Counted from the first letter of the stretch, positions 1 to 8,300 are shown. The stretch is 64,000 nucleotides of DNA from Streptomyces sp. NBC_01294 (GCF_035917235.1 NZ_CP108423.1:2421001-2485000), one strand, 5' to 3'. The notes: generated by a model not told the origin, from the letters alone. Made by a program: numbers and translations.

Positions 1-229
1 CGCGGGCGCTGTCAGCGTCGCCGGGCGAGACCACGAGGGTCACCGGCTCGTACGCACGCACCGCGCGGGCGACGGCGCCCCAGGCCTCGCGGGCCTCGGC
101 GAGCTCCTGCGCGTTGGTGAAGGTCGGATTGGGGCTGGGCCAGGCCATCCAGGTGCGCTCGTGGGGCGTCCACTCGGCGGGCATCCGGAAGCCGGCGTCG
201 ACCGGCTTGGCGGGCTGTGTGGCAGTCAT
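1..229 (-). CDS. aguA: Agmatine deiminase, N-terminal part (runs off the window)
   Basis: Only the first 76 codons are inside the window. Members of this peptidyl-arginine-deiminase-like family hydrolyse agmatine to N-carbamoylputrescine and ammonia in the cytoplasm. The N-terminus reads GFRMPAEWTPHERTWMAWP from about residue 13, which is the family's hallmark opening. The ATG at 229 is preceded by an AAGGA-type ribosome binding site. It lies only 28 nt downstream of the ureC-like stop codon on the same strand, so it is very likely the last gene of the urease-like operon. The catalytic Cys/His/Asp residues lie outside the window. Confidence 0.88.
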   Translation of the reverse strand, partial: MTATQPAKPVDAGFRMPAEWTPHERTWMAWPSPNPTFTNAQELAEAREAWGAVARAVRAYEPVTLVVSPGDADSAR

Positions 230-257
230 GGCAGGAGGTCCTTAAAGGCTGTGCCGG

Positions 258-2000
258 TTACAGGAAGTACAGGCGGTTCAGGGAGACCGATTCGGCGGCT
301 TCGGAGCGCAGCGGTTCCCCGTCGAGGGAGACGAGTCCGCTGCGCGCGTCCACGTCGACCGCGCCCACCCGGGAGTTGAGGAGCAGGTCCTTGGGGCCGA
401 TCCCGCGGGTGCCGCGGACGGCGACCCGACGGCGCCGGGTCGGCATCTCGTCGCTGCCCAGGGCGGCCGCGGCGGCCGAGACGAAGGCGACGGAGATGTC
501 GGCGGCGGTGGCTCCGTACGAGCCGAACTGCGGTCCAAGGACGAGGGGTTCGCAGGTGTCGGTGGCGGCGTTGGGGTCGCCGGTGACGCCATAGGCGGGG
601 AAGCCGGATTTGAGGACGAGCTGCGGTTTGGCGCCGAAGAACTGGGGGCGCCACAGGACGATGTCGGCGAGTTTGCCGGTCTCGATGGAGCCGATCTCGT
701 GGGCCAGGCCGTGGGCGATGGCGGGGTTGATGGTCAGCTTGGCCATGTAGCGCAGGACCCGGGCGTTGTCGTCGCCCTCGCCGTCGCCGGCCAGGGGGCC
801 CAGCTCGCCCTTCATCTTGGCGGCCATGGCGAAGGTGCGGCGGATCGTCTCGCCGGCCCGGCCCATGCCCTGGGCGTCGGAGGAGGTGATGCCGATCACC
901 CCGAGGTCGTGCAGCACGTCCTCGGCGCCCATGGTGCCGGCCCGGATCCGGTCGCGGGCCATGGCCGCGTCGCCCGGGAGGTCGGGCTTGAGGTCGTGAA
1001 CGGAGACGATCATGCCGTAGTGCTCGGCCACCGCGTCCCGGCCGAAGGGCAGGGTCGGGTTGGTGGAGGAGCCGATGACGTTCGGCACGCCCGCCATCTT
1101 CAGCACGTTCGGCACGTGCCCGCCGCCGCAGCCCTCGATGTGGAAGGCATGGATCGTGCGGCCGTCCAGGACCCGCAGGGTGTCCTCGACGGAGAGACAC
1201 TCGTTGAGGCCGTCACTGTGCAGCGCGACCTGTACGTCGTACTCCTCGGCCACCCGCAGGGCGGTGTCCAGGGCGCGGGCGTGAGCGCCCATGTCCTCGT
1301 GGACCTTGAAACCGCAGGCACCGCCCTCGGCCAGGGCCTCCACCAGCGGAGCGGCGTCCGAAGAGGAACCCCGGGCCAGGAAACCGATGTTCACCGGCCA
1401 CGCGTCGAAGGCGTTGAAGGCGTGCTTCAGCGCCCACGGGGAGTTGACGCCGACGCCCCACACCGGGCCGAACTCCTGGCCGATGACCGTGGTGACGCCC
1501 GCGGCGAGCGAGGCCTCCATGATGCGCGGGGAGAGCAGGTGCACGTGGGTGTCGACGGCGCCGGCGGTGGCGATCAGGCCCTCGCCGGAGACGATCGAGG
1601 TACCCGTGCCGACGACGACGTCGACGCCGTCGAGGGTGTCCGGGTTGCCGGCCCGCCCGATCGCATGGATACGGCCCTCGCGGATACCGATCGACACCTT
1701 GCGGATGCCCAGGACCGCGTCGATGACCAGGACGTTGCTGATGACGACGTCGCAGGTCTCGCGGACGGCGGCGGCCTTCAGGTGCAGGCCGTCCCGGGCG
1801 GTCTTGCCGAAACCGGCCAGGAACTCGTCACCGGGCTTCTGCGCGTCGTACTCCACCCGCACCGTCAGCCCGGAGTCACCGAGACGCACCCGGTCCCCGG
1901 CGCGCGGGCCGAAGACGGAGGCGTACTCGTGCGGGTCGATGTGCCGGCTGCCCGGTGCGCAGTGCGCGCTGTGGTCGGTGTGCGGTGTCTGCCTGCTCAT
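258..2000 (-). CDS. ureC: Urease alpha subunit paralogue with altered active-site flap
   Basis: 580 residues, full length for the urease catalytic subunit (amidohydrolase superfamily, dinuclear nickel). All expected metal ligands are visible: His152 and His154 (DTHVH), carbamylated Lys232 (GFKVHED) with His234, His261 (ALHSD), His287 (FHIEG) and Asp375 (SSDAQ). Two usually invariant parts differ. The KIHEDWG motif ends in Met instead of Trp, and the mobile flap, normally CHHLDPD, reads VHDLKPD at 334-340. The catalytic flap cysteine is thus Val334 while the flap His335 is kept. The start overlaps the ureAB stop (ATGA), so the two are translationally coupled. No ureEFGD accessory genes are in view. 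It may be a weak urease or act on another ureido or guanidino substrate. Confidence 0.93.
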   Translation of the reverse strand: MSRQTPHTDHSAHCAPGSRHIDPHEYASVFGPRAGDRVRLGDSGLTVRVEYDAQKPGDEFLAGFGKTARDGLHLKAAAVRETCDVVISNVLVIDAVLGIRKVSIGIREGRIHAIGRAGNPDTLDGVDVVVGTGTSIVSGEGLIATAGAVDTHVHLLSPRIMEASLAAGVTTVIGQEFGPVWGVGVNSPWALKHAFNAFDAWPVNIGFLARGSSSDAAPLVEALAEGGACGFKVHEDMGAHARALDTALRVAEEYDVQVALHSDGLNECLSVEDTLRVLDGRTIHAFHIEGCGGGHVPNVLKMAGVPNVIGSSTNPTLPFGRDAVAEHYGMIVSVHDLKPDLPGDAAMARDRIRAGTMGAEDVLHDLGVIGITSSDAQGMGRAGETIRRTFAMAAKMKGELGPLAGDGEGDDNARVLRYMAKLTINPAIAHGLAHEIGSIETGKLADIVLWRPQFFGAKPQLVLKSGFPAYGVTGDPNAATDTCEPLVLGPQFGSYGATAADISVAFVSAAAAALGSDEMPTRRRRVAVRGTRGIGPKDLLLNSRVGAVDVDARSGLVSLDGEPLRSEAAESVSLNRLYFL

Positions 2001-2812
2001 GCCGTCGTCCCCTCCGGGCGGTCGGTGGACTCGGCCTGGCCGGCCGCGGTCGGGGAACCCTGGGCTCCAGGGGCTCCAGGGGCTCCAGGGGCTCTAGGGG
2101 CTCCAGGGGCTCCAGGGGCTTCCGGGGCATCGGGGACGCCCAGGTAGCCGCAGGCCGCGGCGCGGCGCAGGGCCTCCTCCTTGGCTCCGGGGGCATCGAG
2201 CGGGCCGTCGACCAGCCCCGCGAAGCCGATCGCGATGCGGTCGCCGCCGATGGGGACGAGGCCGACCTCGCCCTCGCCGTGCGGGTCGAACCGTACGGAC
2301 GAGCCCGCGGGCACGCACAGCCGCATCCCGTAGGCGGCGGCGCGGTCGAAGTCGAGCCGCGGGTTGGCCTCGAAGAAGTGGAAGTGGGAGGTCACGCTCA
2401 CCGGCACGGCGGCGGTGTTGCGCACGTGCAGGGTGAGGACCGGCTCCGGCTGGGGGACGCCGGGGCCGGGGACGACCGCGCCCGGGGCGTCGTCGCCGAG
2501 CGGCGCCGCGCCCTGGATGGGGGACGAGACCACCGCGAGGCGGGAACCGTCGTCGAAGACGGCCTCCACGTGCACCTCGGTGACCACGTCGGCCACGCCC
2601 GGCAGGACGTCGCCGGGGCCCAGCACGCTGCGGGCCTCCTCGATCGCCTCCGCGAGCCGCTTGCCGTCGCGCGCGGCCTCGCAGACCGTGTCCGCGATCA
2701 GCGCGGTGGCCTCCGGGACGTTGAGCTTCAGGCCGCGGGCCCGCCGGGCCCTGGCCAGTTCCGCAGCGCTGCGGAGCAGCAGCCGGTCGCGCTCCGTAGG
2801 GGTCAGCCGCAC
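1997..2812 (-). CDS. ureAB: Fused urease gamma-beta subunit with Ala-Pro-Gly tail
   Basis: 271 residues. Residues 1 to about 100 are the gamma (UreA) fold, starting MRLTPTERDRLLL; about 105-215 is the beta (UreB) fold with the typical HFHFFEANP stretch. Such fusions are known in actinobacteria. The start is GTG at 2812, with a GAGGTGG ribosome binding site upstream. After about residue 228 the protein runs into a repeated Ala-Pro-Gly tail followed by a polar end, encoded by 9-bp tandem repeats; canonical UreB has nothing like it. First gene of the ureAB-ureC-aguA operon and structural partner of the UreC-like subunit. Confidence 0.92.
   Translation of the reverse strand: MRLTPTERDRLLLRSAAELARARRARGLKLNVPEATALIADTVCEAARDGKRLAEAIEEARSVLGPGDVLPGVADVVTEVHVEAVFDDGSRLAVVSSPIQGAAPLGDDAPGAVVPGPGVPQPEPVLTLHVRNTAAVPVSVTSHFHFFEANPRLDFDRAAAYGMRLCVPAGSSVRFDPHGEGEVGLVPIGGDRIAIGFAGLVDGPLDAPGAKEEALRRAAACGYLGVPDAPEAPGAPGAPRAPGAPGAPGAQGSPTAAGQAESTDRPEGTTA
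2046..2128. repeat. 9-bp tandem repeat (ggggctcca) inside ureAB
   Basis: About eight copies of a GGGGCTCCA-like 9-mer in frame with ureAB encode the Ala-Pro-Gly tail. One copy carries a T (gctctagg), so the array is slightly diverged. The in-frame period means copy-number change would lengthen or shorten the tail without a frameshift. Confidence 0.8.
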
Positions 2813-2840
2813 GCCGATCCACCACCTCTTGAGTCGATGG

Positions 2841-2859
2841 GTTAGAGCATCACTCTAAC
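2841..2859. promoter_or_regulatory. Inverted repeat operator 1, urease/permease divergent promoter
   Basis: Perfect 7-bp inverted repeat GTTAGAG-N5-CTCTAAC about 30 bp upstream of the ureAB start. Its core on the minus strand, GAGTGATGCTC, resembles the second repeat at 2912-2926 (GAGTGTCGCTC). A shared dyad core in a divergent intergenic region suggests one dimeric repressor acting on both directions. No regulator gene lies adjacent inside the window. Confidence 0.5.
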
Positions 2860-2911
2860 TCTTCATTTCGTTGCAGGGAATCATTGACCTGGGAGCAGGG
2901 CTTGAGTCACA

Positions 2912-2926
2912 TTGAGTGTCGCTCAA
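2912..2926. promoter_or_regulatory. Inverted repeat operator 2, TTGAG-N5-CTCAA
   Basis: Dyad TTGAGTGTCGCTCAA, 43 bp upstream of the chosen permease start. A half-site-like TTGAGTC lies at 2902-2908. The core matches operator 1 on the other side of the divergent region (GAGTG-NN-GCTC), so both probably bind the same unidentified regulator. Confidence 0.5.
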
Positions 2927-2968
2927 ACACATGCGCAACCACCCCCCGCCCTGCCAAGGGAGTCCCCC

Positions 2969-4396
2969 ATGCCCATCGAACAGCGCGGAGTCGACACCAT
3001 CCCCGAGGAGGAGCGGACGAGCGGTCCCCGTGACCTGATCTCGATCCTCCTCGGCTCCAACCTCTGCCTCGGTGTGATCGTCTTCGGCTGGCTGCCCCCG
3101 TCCTTCGGACTGGGCCTGTGGCCCTCGGTCACGGCCATCGTGACCGGCACCCTCGTCGGTATCGCCTTCACCGCGCCGCTCGCACTCGTCTCCCTGCGCA
3201 CCGCGACCAACCTCTCCACCTCCAGCGGCGCACAGTTCGGCGTCCGCGGCCGGCTCGTCGGCTCGGTGGTGGGTCTGCTGCTCTCCCTCGGCTACACCGC
3301 CCTCACCCTGTGGATCGGCGGCGACGTGATGGTCGGCACGCTGGCCCGGCTGACCGGGCTCCCGGACACGGGCGTCTCCCGGGCCGCGATGTACGGCGTC
3401 CTGGCCGCGTGTACCGTCGTCGCGGCCGTCTTCGGCTACCGGCTGCTGCTGCGCATGAGCAAGGTGCTGTCCATCGGCATGGTGGCGCTGCTGGCCGTCG
3501 GCTTCCTCGCCTACGCCCCTGACTTCACCACCGCGGCCCCGCCGGAGACCTCGTACCTGCTCGGCTCCTTCTGGCCGACGTGGGTGCTGGCCGCCGTGGC
3601 CGCCGGGCTGAGCGGGCCCGTCGCCTTCATCACCCTGCTCGGCGACTACACCCGCTACGTCTCCCCGCGCCGGCACGGCTCCCGCAAGGTCCTCTGGGCC
3701 ACCGCCTTCGGCCTGCTGATCGGCCTGCTGATACCGCAGCTCTTCGGCACCTACACCGCGCTGGCCGCCCGGGCGGGCCTGGACTACGCCGGCCCGCTCG
3801 TCGAGGCCGCGCCGTTCTGGTACCTGGTCCCGCTGCTGGTCGCCGCCGCGGTCGGCTCGGTGGGCAACGCCGGGCTGATGCTCTACTCCATGGGGCTGGA
3901 CCTCGACGCGATCATCCCCCGGGCCACCCGCACCACGGCCACCGTGATCGCCGCGGTCGTCGCCACCGCCTTCGTCTTCTTCGGCTCCTTCGAGTGGAAC
4001 GTGCAGTCCGCGATGACCTCTTTCGTGCTGCTGCTGACCGCGATCGGCACCCCGTGGGCCGTGATCACCCTGATCGGCCACGTGCGCTGCCGCGGGGTCT
4101 ACGATCCCGACGCCCTCCAGGTGTTCAACCGCCGGGCCCGCGGCGGCGTCTACTGGTACACCGGTGGCTGGAACCTCCGCGCCACCGTCTCGTGGGCGGC
4201 CGGCGCGGCCGTGGGACTCGCCGCCGTGTCGACCCCGGTGTACGAGGGCCCGCTGCTGGCCCTCACCAGCGGGGTGGACTGCAGTTTCATCCTGTCGGGG
4301 CTGGTCGGCGGCGTGGTGTACGCCGCGCTGACCGTCCGGCCGCAGGCGGCACCCGCCGCCGGTCCTGCGGGGCAGGTGGCGGTGGCGGCCGACTAG
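2969..4396 (+). CDS. NCS1-family nucleobase/cytosine permease-like transporter
   Basis: 475 residues with roughly 12 hydrophobic segments and no signal peptide, consistent with the NCS1 family (cytosine, purine, allantoin or hydantoin permeases). LGSNLCLGVIVFGW after about residue 29 and the LLGDYTRYVSPR loop are typical of cytosine-permease-like members. The start at MPIEQRG is preferred because AAGGGAG sits 7 nt upstream; an upstream TTG falls inside an operator and is unlikely. It is divergent from the ureAB-ureC-aguA operon and shares its control region, so it may import the operon's nitrogen substrate. The substrate cannot be read from the sequence. Confidence 0.85.
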   Translation: MPIEQRGVDTIPEEERTSGPRDLISILLGSNLCLGVIVFGWLPPSFGLGLWPSVTAIVTGTLVGIAFTAPLALVSLRTATNLSTSSGAQFGVRGRLVGSVVGLLLSLGYTALTLWIGGDVMVGTLARLTGLPDTGVSRAAMYGVLAACTVVAAVFGYRLLLRMSKVLSIGMVALLAVGFLAYAPDFTTAAPPETSYLLGSFWPTWVLAAVAAGLSGPVAFITLLGDYTRYVSPRRHGSRKVLWATAFGLLIGLLIPQLFGTYTALAARAGLDYAGPLVEAAPFWYLVPLLVAAAVGSVGNAGLMLYSMGLDLDAIIPRATRTTATVIAAVVATAFVFFGSFEWNVQSAMTSFVLLLTAIGTPWAVITLIGHVRCRGVYDPDALQVFNRRARGGVYWYTGGWNLRATVSWAAGAAVGLAAVSTPVYEGPLLALTSGVDCSFILSGLVGGVVYAALTVRPQAAPAAGPAGQVAVAAD

Positions 4397-4472
4397 CGGC
4401 GGGAGCGGTGGGAGTGCCGACCCCACCTCCCTCCCCTGCCCTCCCCTCTCCCCCGCTCCTCTCCCCGCCGAC

Positions 4473-4515
4473 ACGGCCGAAGGCCCCCGCGCAGTGCGCG
4501 GGGGCCTTCGGCCGT
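4473..4515. terminator. Bidirectional terminator hairpin between permease and ilvE
   Basis: Near-perfect 21-bp arms (ACGGCCGAAGGCCCCC... and its complement) around a minimal loop, centred between two converging genes. No T-run, as is usual in Streptomyces. It would serve the permease on the plus strand and ilvE on the minus strand. Confidence 0.85.
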
Positions 4516-4549
4516 ACGGGTCCTACGGGGCGGTGCGGGGCACTGCGGA

Positions 4550-5635
4550 CTAGCCGAGCGGGTGCATCCAGCCGTGGGTGTCGGCGCTGTGGCCGGTCTG
4601 GAGCTCCAGCAGCGCCTTGCGCAGGCGCATGGTGACCTGGCCGGGCTCGCCGTCGCCCTGGGTCCAGTTGGCGCGCTCGGACTTGACCGAGCCGACCGGG
4701 GTGATGACGGCGGCGGTGCCGCAGGCGAACACCTCGGTGAGGGTGCCGTTCTCGTTGTCGCGCTTCCAGTCCTCGGTGGTGATCCGGCCTTCCTCGGCGG
4801 TGTAGCCGAGGTCGCGGGCGATGGTGAGGAGGGAGTCGCGGGTGATGCCGGGAAGGAGCGAGCCGGTGAGCTCCGGGGTGACGATGCGGTCGCCGTACAC
4901 GAAGTACAGGTTCATCCCGCCCATCTCCTCGATCCAGCGGTGCTCGACGGCGTCGAGCCAGACCACCTGGTCGCAGCCGTGCGAGGCCGCCTGGGCCTGC
5001 GCGACCAGCGAAGCCGCGTAGTTGCCGCCGGTCTTGGCCGCGCCGGTGCCGCCCTTGACCGCGCGGACGTAGTCCTCGGAGAGCCAGACGGAGACGGGCT
5101 TGACGCCACCGGGGAAGTACGCGCCGGCGGGCGAGGCGATGACGATGAAGAGGAACTCGTTGGCCGGGCGGACGCCCAGGCCGACCTCGGAGGCGAACAT
5201 GAACGGCCGCAGGTACAGGGAGGCCTCGCCGGAGTCCGGCACCCAGGCGCGGTCCTGCTTGATCAGCGCGTCGCAGGCCTCGATGAACAGCTCGGACGGC
5301 AGCTCCGGCATCGCCATGCGGCGGGCGGAGGCCTGGAAGCGCGCGGCGTTGGCCTCGGGGCGGAAGGTGGCCACGGTGCCGTCGGGCTGGCGGTAGGCCT
5401 TCAGGCCCTCGAAGATCGTCTGCGCGTAGTGCAGCGTCATGTTCGCCGGGTCGATCGAGAGCGGCGCGTACGGGACCAGCTCGGCATCGTGCCATCCGCG
5501 GCCCTCGGTCCACTTGATCGTCACCATGTGATCGGTGAAGTGGCGGCCGAAGCCGGGGCTGGCCAGGATCGCCTCGCGCTCCGCATCGGACAGCGGGTTC
5601 GAGGAGGGCTTGAGCTCGATCGTGGGCGTCGTCAT
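4550..5635 (-). CDS. ilvE: Branched-chain amino acid aminotransferase
   Basis: 361 residues, PLP fold type IV. It transfers the amino group between glutamate and the 2-keto acids of Leu, Ile and Val, the last step of their synthesis and first of their breakdown. The PLP lysine is Lys201 in [14 protein letters not shown], as in mycobacterial [12 protein letters not shown] near residue 75 and the [15 protein letters not shown] loop near the C-terminus are also diagnostic. The start at MTTPTIE is chosen because AAGGAC lies 8 nt upstream; a longer frame exists but has no site. leuB lies upstream on the same strand, separated by a terminator, so ilvE probably has its own promoter. Confidence 0.96.
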   Translation of the reverse strand: MTTPTIELKPSSNPLSDAEREAILASPGFGRHFTDHMVTIKWTEGRGWHDAELVPYAPLSIDPANMTLHYAQTIFEGLKAYRQPDGTVATFRPEANAARFQASARRMAMPELPSELFIEACDALIKQDRAWVPDSGEASLYLRPFMFASEVGLGVRPANEFLFIVIASPAGAYFPGGVKPVSVWLSEDYVRAVKGGTGAAKTGGNYAASLVAQAQAASHGCDQVVWLDAVEHRWIEEMGGMNLYFVYGDRIVTPELTGSLLPGITRDSLLTIARDLGYTAEEGRITTEDWKRDNENGTLTEVFACGTAAVITPVGSVKSERANWTQGDGEPGQVTMRLRKALLELQTGHSADTHGWMHPLG

Positions 5636-5807
5636 GAGTGCTTGTCCTTCACCGGTTGTGTATGGCGGACCGCGCTCACGGCGTACTAGGACGTCCGAGC
5701 TTCCCCGCATTTCGCGGCCTCGCGTTCGATTATCGCGCGCGGGCAGGCTTCGGAGAAGCGGGGAGTGCGGCCCAGGGGCGATGGTGGCACCTGGAGGCCG
5801 CACAGGA

Positions 5808-5842
5808 GAAGCCGCCGGGTCCCATTGTGCCCCGGCGGCTTC
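5808..5842 (-). terminator. Terminator downstream of leuB
   Basis: 12-bp arms GAAGCCGCCGGG and CCCGGCGGCTTC with an 11-nt loop, 20 nt beyond the leuB stop codon. It separates leuB from ilvE. The 172 bp between it and the ilvE start should hold the ilvE promoter, but I see no clear -35/-10 pair there. Confidence 0.75.
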
Positions 5843-5861
5843 CTGAGGTGGAGCGGCCGGG

Positions 5862-6902
5862 TCAGCCGGCTACTCGGGCGGCGAGGGCGTCGCCGATCGC
5901 GTCGGTGGAGCGGAAGGTTCCGTCGCGCTCCGCGAGGTCGGCGGAGACCGCGTCCTCGATGCGGACGGCCTCGGCCTCGTAGCCCAGGTGCCGCAGCATG
6001 AGGGCGACGGAGAGGATCGTCGCGGTCGGGTCGGCCTTGCCGGTGCCGGCGATGTCCGGGGCCGAGCCGTGGACGGGCTCGAACATGGACGGGAAGGCGC
6101 CGGTCGGGTTGATGTTCCCGGAGGCGGCCAGGCCGATTCCGCCGGTCACGGCGGCGGCCAGGTCGGTGAGGATGTCACCGAAGAGGTTGTCCGTGACGAT
6201 GACGTCGAAGCGCTCGGGCTGCGTGACGAAGAAGATCGTCGCGGCGTCGACGTGCAGGTAGTCGGTGGTGACCTCGGGGTACTCCTGGCCGACCTTGTCG
6301 AAGATGTTCTTCCACATGTGGCCCGCGTACACGAGGACGTTGTTCTTGTGGACCAGCGTCAGCTTCTTGCGGGGGCGGGAGTTGGCCCGCTCGTACGCGT
6401 CACGGACGACGCGCTCCACTCCGTACGCGGTGTTGATGCTGACCTCGGTGGCCACCTCGGCGGGGGTGCCGGTGCGCAGGCTGCCGCCGTTGCCGGTGTA
6501 CGGACCCTCGGTGCCCTCGCGGACCACGACGAAGTCGATGTCCGGGCGACCGGCCAGCGGGGTGGCGGTGTTGGGGAACAGCTTCGACGGGCGCAGGTTG
6601 ATGAAGTGGTCGAAGGCGAAGCGCAGCTTGAGCAGCAGGCCGCGCTCCAGCACGCCGGACGGGACCGACGGGTCGCCGATGGCGCCCAGCAGGATCGCGT
6701 CGTGGTGCTTGAGGGCTTCGAGCTCCGCGTCCGGGAGGGTCTCACCGGTGCGGTGCCAGCGCTGGGCGCCGAGATCGTAGGGCTTGGTCTCCAGCTTCAC
6801 ATCCTGGGGCAGGACCGCGGTAAGGACCTTGAGTCCCTGAGCCACGACTTCCTGGCCGATGCCATCACCGGGGATCACTGCGAGATTGATGCTGGTCGAC
6901 AT
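5862..6902 (-). CDS. leuB: 3-isopropylmalate dehydrogenase
   Basis: 346 residues, of the short actinobacterial LeuB type. It oxidatively decarboxylates 3-isopropylmalate in leucine synthesis using [16 protein letters not shown] at the N-terminus, the substrate-loop arginines ([11 protein letters not shown]), KNNVL, the metal site [11 protein letters not shown] and the NAD site [13 protein letters not shown] are all present. The ATG at 6902 (MSTSINLAV) is chosen over the upstream ATG at 6938, which lies inside a large palindrome and lacks a ribosome binding site; GGAG lies about 12 nt before 6902. The 51 nt upstream contain a striking 35-bp dyad that may control expression. Confidence 0.96.
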   Translation of the reverse strand: MSTSINLAVIPGDGIGQEVVAQGLKVLTAVLPQDVKLETKPYDLGAQRWHRTGETLPDAELEALKHHDAILLGAIGDPSVPSGVLERGLLLKLRFAFDHFINLRPSKLFPNTATPLAGRPDIDFVVVREGTEGPYTGNGGSLRTGTPAEVATEVSINTAYGVERVVRDAYERANSRPRKKLTLVHKNNVLVYAGHMWKNIFDKVGQEYPEVTTDYLHVDAATIFFVTQPERFDVIVTDNLFGDILTDLAAAVTGGIGLAASGNINPTGAFPSMFEPVHGSAPDIAGTGKADPTATILSVALMLRHLGYEAEAVRIEDAVSADLAERDGTFRSTDAIGDALAARVAG

Positions 6903-6933
6903 GGCGAAACCGTACTCCGTGTCCCAGCCCTCA

Positions 6934-6968
6934 GACATTCTGCGTCCATCATATGGACGCAGAATGTC
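6934..6968. promoter_or_regulatory. 35-bp perfect palindrome upstream of leuB
   Basis: Arms GACATTCTGCGTCCAT (6934-6949) and ATGGACGCAGAATGTC (6953-6968) match at all 16 positions around a 3-nt centre. It sits between the stop of a 42-aa ORF and the leuB start. It is less GC-rich than the terminators here, lacks a T-run, and lies only 31 nt from the leuB start codon. It could be a regulator operator, a leader hairpin or a terminator for the small ORF. Confidence 0.7.
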
Positions 6969-6984
6969 CCGGACGGGGTGCTGG

Positions 6985-7113
6985 TCAGTGGCCGGTCGAG
7001 CCGCCGTTGTCGCGGCGGTCGAGGGCCCGCTGGAGGGCGGCGGCGGCGTTCTTGCGGTCGTCGGCCGAGCGGGAGGCGTGGCGGACGCGGCGGGTGGCGG
7101 TGGTTGCGGTCAT
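6985..7113 (-). CDS. 42-residue basic small protein upstream of leuB
   Basis: [20 protein letters not shown]... (42 aa), strongly basic and Ala/Arg rich, ending in a polar GGSTGH tail. It has an excellent AAGGAG ribosome binding site with a 9-nt spacer before the ATG at 7113, and G/C third positions throughout, so it is probably real although no family is recognised. It is co-directional with leuB, 82 nt upstream, with the palindrome in between. It might be a leader ORF or a small nucleic-acid-binding protein; it has no branched-chain-residue run as in attenuator peptides. Confidence 0.6.
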   Translation of the reverse strand: MTATTATRRVRHASRSADDRKNAAAALQRALDRRDNGGSTGH

Positions 7114-7374
7114 GGTGATCGACTCCTTGAGATCACGGCGTGGCGGGGCCACGGATGAGGGGTTCCTTCAAGGCGCCGGAAGAGGCGGGGAGCAGTGCGC
7201 CGCAGGGATTGCCTGCCAGGGGCGCGCGCTCTCGACCGCCATTCGCCTGATCGGCGAGACGTTCGGCTTCTTACAAAGCTAGGTCAGGTCCCGCTGTATG
7301 TCTCGGCAATTACTCGGACTTCCTACTATCTGAGACGGGGAACCCCTCGAAAAGCTCCGCCCCACGGGTCCGTT
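7114..7374. other. Intergenic region between the 42-aa ORF and the LysR gene
   Basis: 261 bp with less GC-rich patches around 7265-7335 (ttacaaagct, ggcaattactcgg, cctactatctgag). It should hold the promoter of the small ORF/leuB unit on the minus strand and the 3' end of the LysR transcript. I could not assign a convincing -35/-10 pair, terminator or RNA. Confidence 0.4.
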
Positions 7375-8244
7375 TCAGCCCTTCGTGGAGCGAAGTTCCC
7401 TGATCAGAGCCCTGACGGCGAGGGTCGAGGCGGCTTCCGGCGTCGTGACGTAGCCCACCTGCCTCACCGGCCCGCTCGGACCCAGATCGGTGATGTCGAC
7501 CGCCTCCGTCGCCTCCCTCAGGGACAGCTCGGGCATGATCGCCATGCCGAGCCCGCGGCCGACCATGGTCAGCACCATCGCGTCGTCCTCGGCCTTGACG
7601 GTCGCCCTCGGGATCCAGTCCTGGGAGCGCCACCAGGACCGCGTGTAGGAGCCGCAGTTCTCGTCCCAGTCCATCAGGGGCAGCGCCTTCGGATCCGGAT
7701 GCCCGGCCGGGTGCACCAAGCGGTACGCCTCCTCCGCGAGCACTCCGCTCAGCAGGCCGGGCGGGGCACCCTCCGGCGAGCCCAGCGTGGCGATGCCCAG
7801 GTCGGCGCGGCCCTCGGCCACCTCCCCCGCCGCGCCGGCGCCGATCTCGCGCACCACGCGCACCTCGGGGCGGATGCCGGGGTGCCGGGCGGCCAGCCGC
7901 TCCAGGGCGGGCGGCAGCAGGTGCAGGGCCGCGCTGCGGAACGCGGCGATCCGCAGCACCCCCTCCACCGTGTCCCGGCCCGCGCCGCGCACCTCCGCGC
8001 CCATCACCTCGTACAGGCGCAGGATCCGGCGGGCGTGTGCGACCGCCCGCTCCCCCGCCCGGGTGGGCGAGGCCCCGCTCCGCCCCCGCCCGAAGAGCAC
8101 CGTGCCGAGCTTGGCCTCGCTGCCGCGCACGGAGTGGGAGACGGCCGACTGGGTGAGGCCGAGGGCGGCGGCCGCGGCGGAGAAGCCGCCGGTCTCCGCG
8201 ACGGCGACCAGGATCCGCAGTTCCTGCGGGAGGAGATCGGACAT
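7375..8244 (-). CDS. LysR-family transcriptional regulator
   Basis: 289 residues. The N-terminal winged HTH spans about 5-65 (LRILVAVAETGGFSAAAAAL, then TQSAVSHSVRGSE), followed by a periplasmic-binding-protein-like effector domain to the end. The ATG at 8244 is preceded by GAGGTGG; an in-frame GTG 12 nt upstream is an alternative. It is divergent from an NADP-dependent reductase, the classic LysR arrangement, and the 101-bp gap contains a TTCATGG-N11-CCATGAA dyad that fits a LysR site. The inducer is unknown. Confidence 0.9.
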   Translation of the reverse strand: MSDLLPQELRILVAVAETGGFSAAAAALGLTQSAVSHSVRGSEAKLGTVLFGRGRSGASPTRAGERAVAHARRILRLYEVMGAEVRGAGRDTVEGVLRIAAFRSAALHLLPPALERLAARHPGIRPEVRVVREIGAGAAGEVAEGRADLGIATLGSPEGAPPGLLSGVLAEEAYRLVHPAGHPDPKALPLMDWDENCGSYTRSWWRSQDWIPRATVKAEDDAMVLTMVGRGLGMAIMPELSLREATEAVDITDLGPSGPVRQVGYVTTPEAASTLAVRALIRELRSTKG

Positions 8245-8273
8245 CGGGGCCCCCACCTCGTTCTATGAGCGTT

Positions 8274-8300
8274 GTTCATGGCTGTGCGGCTTCCATGAAC
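8274..8300. promoter_or_regulatory. LysR-type operator GTTCATGG-N11-CCATGAAC
   Basis: Perfect 8-bp dyad with an 11-bp spacer in the divergent region between the LysR gene and the reductase. It matches the general T-N11-A plan of LysR regulators. Outer flanks (GCGTT / GCAAC) extend the symmetry imperfectly. Confidence 0.6.
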
